From the NCBI GenBank assembly GCA_023389275.1, contig JAEWEN010000055.1, positions 1 to 15,214 on the forward strand: a stretch of 15,214 nt of DNA. Direction: 5' to 3'. The notes beneath the pieces are model-generated. The model ran no database searches and was not told where the DNA came from. It was given only the letters and a program-made list of their open reading frames with translations. Both the position numbers and the translations under genes were made by a program. Source of the DNA: Bacillota bacterium (GTDB lineage Bacteria > Bacillota > Clostridia > Clostridiales > Caloramatoraceae). Below, piece after piece: positions 13,598-15,214 of the stretch. Numbering within the stretch: the first letter of the stretch is position 1; every line of letters begins with the position of its first letter.

Positions 13598-14866
13598 GTG
13601 AAAAAAGACACTTATAATATTGTTGTATTTAACTGCCAAAAATCATTTATAAGAGTTATTTTATCAGTAATAAAAGATAATAAAATAACCTATGATGTTA
13701 TTCACCAAATAGATAACTATGAAACAGAGTTTCTTGGAAAGTCTTATTGGAATGTAGTTCATATTTTTAAAGAGTTAAAAATAGGTCTTAAAAAGGCATA
13801 TGAAAAGTGTGGCTATATAGATTCTGTAGGTGTTTGTACATGGGGAAGGGATTATGGATTAATTTCTAATAGTGACCAGCTTTTAAGTAGTCCCTTATGT
13901 ATAAAAAATAATTATGGAGAAATAGCCTTAAATAGAATAGGCGATGAGGAAAGAAAAAGATTATTTAATTTATCAGGAATTCAATGTAGCAAATTAAATA
14001 CTTTATATCAAATTGCAGGTTATAGAGAAAAATATCCTAATATATTTAATTTAGCAGATAGTATACTTTTAATACCAGATTTAATTATATATCTTTTTAC
14101 AGGACAAATGGGAACAGAACCTTCGATTACTGGAACTACCCAATATTATGATTTTAATAAAACAGATTATTCATCTGATATACTTAAAAGATTTAATATA
14201 CCTGAAAATAAGTTTCCTAAAATAATACAAAATGGTGAGGTAAGAGGGTTTATTAGAGATGAAATAGCTTTAAGACTTGGTATAAATAGTTTTCCATTTA
14301 TATGTGTAGCATCACATAATATTGCATCTGCTATTGTATCAGCTCCTTTAGAAGATGATTTTATATTTATAAACTCTGATAAGTATTCTTTAATAGGAGC
14401 TGAAATAGAAAGTCCTATAATAAGTTTAGATTTATATAAGAAAGGCTTTTCAAATTATATAGGAGCTTTTAATAAAATTAACTTATTAAAAGAAGTTCCA
14501 GAAATTAATATTATTGAAAAGTTAAAAGCATGTGCTGAATTTATAGATGATAAGTCATTATTTAAATCTGTTTATGAAAGTATTGCAGAGGTTTATAAAA
14601 AGTATATAGAAGAAATAGAAGATATAACAAATAAAACATATAAAAACATTTATATTGTAGGAACTGGTGCTAAAGATAATGCTTTAAATGAGATTATAGC
14701 TAATAAAACAGGTAGAAATGTTATAGCAGGTTTATATGATGCTACTTCAATTGGGAATATAGCATTACAATTATCTTACTTTAAAGATGATTTTAATATA
14801 AATAATATAAGAAGCATTATTAAAAATTCAGTTAATATAAAAACATATAAGGCAAAAACTGATTAA
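13598..14866 (+). CDS. Degenerate FGGY/rhamnulokinase paralogue, predicted pseudokinase
   Basis: A 422-residue paralogue of the kinase at 7054-8490, near 60% identical by eye over the N-terminal ~250 residues (shared CETEFLG/YETEFLG, KKAYEKCGYIDSVG, GYREKYPNIF, TTQYYDFNK). Key residues are lost: catalytic Asp240 is Asn241 (SHNIASA), phosphate-loop Asp12 and Gly14 are Asn12 and Gln14 (FNCQKSF), GTW is Asp261-Lys-Tyr, and GGGS is GTGA (355-358). WGIDYG is WGRDYG. About 51 residues between KLK (308-310) and DDKSLF (317-322) are missing relative to the paralogue. The frame is otherwise open, with GTG start and AAGGAGAGG site (13583-13591). It has its own promoter, a copy of the operon's, and its own terminator. 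Sugar kinase activity is unlikely; a sensing or partner role is possible, or it may be an early decaying duplicate. Confidence 0.87.
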   Translation: MKKDTYNIVVFNCQKSFIRVILSVIKDNKITYDVIHQIDNYETEFLGKSYWNVVHIFKELKIGLKKAYEKCGYIDSVGVCTWGRDYGLISNSDQLLSSPLCIKNNYGEIALNRIGDEERKRLFNLSGIQCSKLNTLYQIAGYREKYPNIFNLADSILLIPDLIIYLFTGQMGTEPSITGTTQYYDFNKTDYSSDILKRFNIPENKFPKIIQNGEVRGFIRDEIALRLGINSFPFICVASHNIASAIVSAPLEDDFIFINSDKYSLIGAEIESPIISLDLYKKGFSNYIGAFNKINLLKEVPEINIIEKLKACAEFIDDKSLFKSVYESIAEVYKKYIEEIEDITNKTYKNIYIVGTGAKDNALNEIIANKTGRNVIAGLYDATSIGNIALQLSYFKDDFNINNIRSIIKNSVNIKTYKAKTD

Positions 14867-14870
14867 AACA

Positions 14871-14900
14871 AAGGAACTATGAACATCATAGTTCTTTTAT
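14871..14900 (+). terminator. Intrinsic terminator after the kinase paralogue
   Basis: A 12-bp stem (14871-14882 with 14886-14897, one G·T pair) and a 3-nt loop carry an A-run on the left and T-run on the right. It starts 4 nt after the stop codon. Confidence 0.88.
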
Positions 14901-15090
14901 TTATCCCTAAAAAACGACAACCTATCCTAGTATATCAATAGTAGAAATTAATAGATATTTACAGGAAAAAGAAGAATTATGTATTTAATTTTATTTCATA
15001 AAGAAATGTAAAATATTATATATGTTTCATAGTGGTAAGATAAGTCTTGTCCTTAAGCGAAAGCGAAGGGCTGAGAAAAAAGTTTAAAAT
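14901..15090. other. Intergenic region upstream of an rRNA operon
   Basis: No gene is seen. The stretch is AT-rich except for a GC-richer island at 15049-15071, which can fold as a 6-bp stem (15049-15054 with 15066-15071) and, inside it, a GC pair closing a GAAA tetraloop (15057-15064). The island lies upstream of the rRNA promoter, so it would be transcribed only from an unrecognised upstream start. Confidence 0.45.
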
Positions 15091-15094
15091 AAGT

Positions 15095-15124
15095 GTTGAC
15101 ATGAAGTCAACTTAATGATAAACT
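15095..15124 (+). promoter_or_regulatory. Probable rRNA operon promoter
   Basis: The consensus -35 TTGACA (15096-15101) and -10-like TAAACT (15119-15124) have a 17-bp spacer. The -35 lies within a perfect 6-bp inverted repeat, GTTGAC/GTCAAC (15095-15100 and 15106-15111). The upstream AAAAAAGTTTAAAATAA is A/T-rich, as in UP elements. It points right, toward the presumed 16S gene beyond the window. Confidence 0.65.
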
Positions 15125-15130
15125 AATTAA

Positions 15131-15214
15131 GCAACTTGGTCATTGAAAACTAAACAGTAATCATAAGCGAGCGTACAATAATTTTTGTAACTTTTAGTAA
15201 AAAGTTTCATCTGA
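15131..15214 (+). other. rRNA operon leader with boxA-like antitermination signal
   Basis: TGGTCATTGAAAACTAAACAG from 15137 resembles the boxA-containing leader found before clostridial and Bacillus rRNA genes. The tract 15144-15158 can pair with 104-118, just after 23S (13 of 15 positions, one a wobble), as expected for precursor-processing stems. The final bases ...CATCTGA would join naturally to a 16S 5' end (GAGTTTGATC), which is not in the window. That a 16S gene follows is inference. Confidence 0.55.

Overview
The window comes from a low-GC Firmicute, most likely Clostridium sensu stricto. The evidence is very AT-rich sequence, strong GGAGG/GGGGG ribosome-binding sites, frequent TTG starts, a clostridial rRNA–tRNA cluster and a strict-anaerobe glycyl radical enzyme (GRE). 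The species cannot be fixed from sequence reading alone. All genes are on the + strand.

Layout. (1) 1-510: the 3' end of a 23S rRNA, a spacer containing a perfect consensus sigma-A promoter, 5S rRNA, a CAU-anticodon tRNA, tRNA-Ala(UGC) and two tandem intrinsic terminators. (2) 552-892: an AT-rich gene-free stretch with a 13-bp perfect inverted repeat. (3) murD (893-2251) and a sodium-coupled amino-acid-type (NSS/SNF) transporter (2396-3754), each followed by its own terminator. (4) 3936-13371: a tight eight-gene operon. Its genes encode a C_GCAxxG_C_C cysteine protein, a lipoprotein sugar-binding protein, a class II aldolase/epimerase, a GRE-activating radical SAM enzyme, a rhamnulokinase-like FGGY kinase, a two-domain sugar ABC ATPase, a sugar permease and a GRE. 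(5) 13598-14866: a second copy of the FGGY kinase, monocistronic, with its own promoter and terminator. (6) 14901-15214: the upstream region, promoter and leader of what appears to be another rRNA operon; the window stops about where 16S should begin.

How the genes may work together (inference): an ABC importer brings in an unphosphorylated sugar or polyol. The O2-sensitive GRE, activated by its adjacent radical SAM enzyme, performs a radical C–O or C–C cleavage. The FGGY kinase phosphorylates a ketose-like product, and the class II aldolase splits it, probably to DHAP plus an aldehyde. The window has no sugar isomerase, aldehyde/alcohol dehydrogenase, microcompartment shell gene or local transcription regulator. 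The GRE active-site loop lacks the Asp of glycerol/propanediol dehydratases. The pathway therefore does not look like standard fucose/rhamnose-to-propanediol fermentation.

The most unusual item is the second kinase. It is an intact reading frame, roughly 60% identical by eye to the first over the N-terminal half, but it has lost the catalytic Asp (D to N), the phosphate-loop Asp and Gly, the GTW nucleotide-site motif and about 51 internal residues. It is driven by a promoter module duplicated from the main operon (84 bp, identical spacing, 27/30 identity in a leader element). This points to a retained pseudokinase, plausibly a sensor or regulator co-expressed with the pathway.
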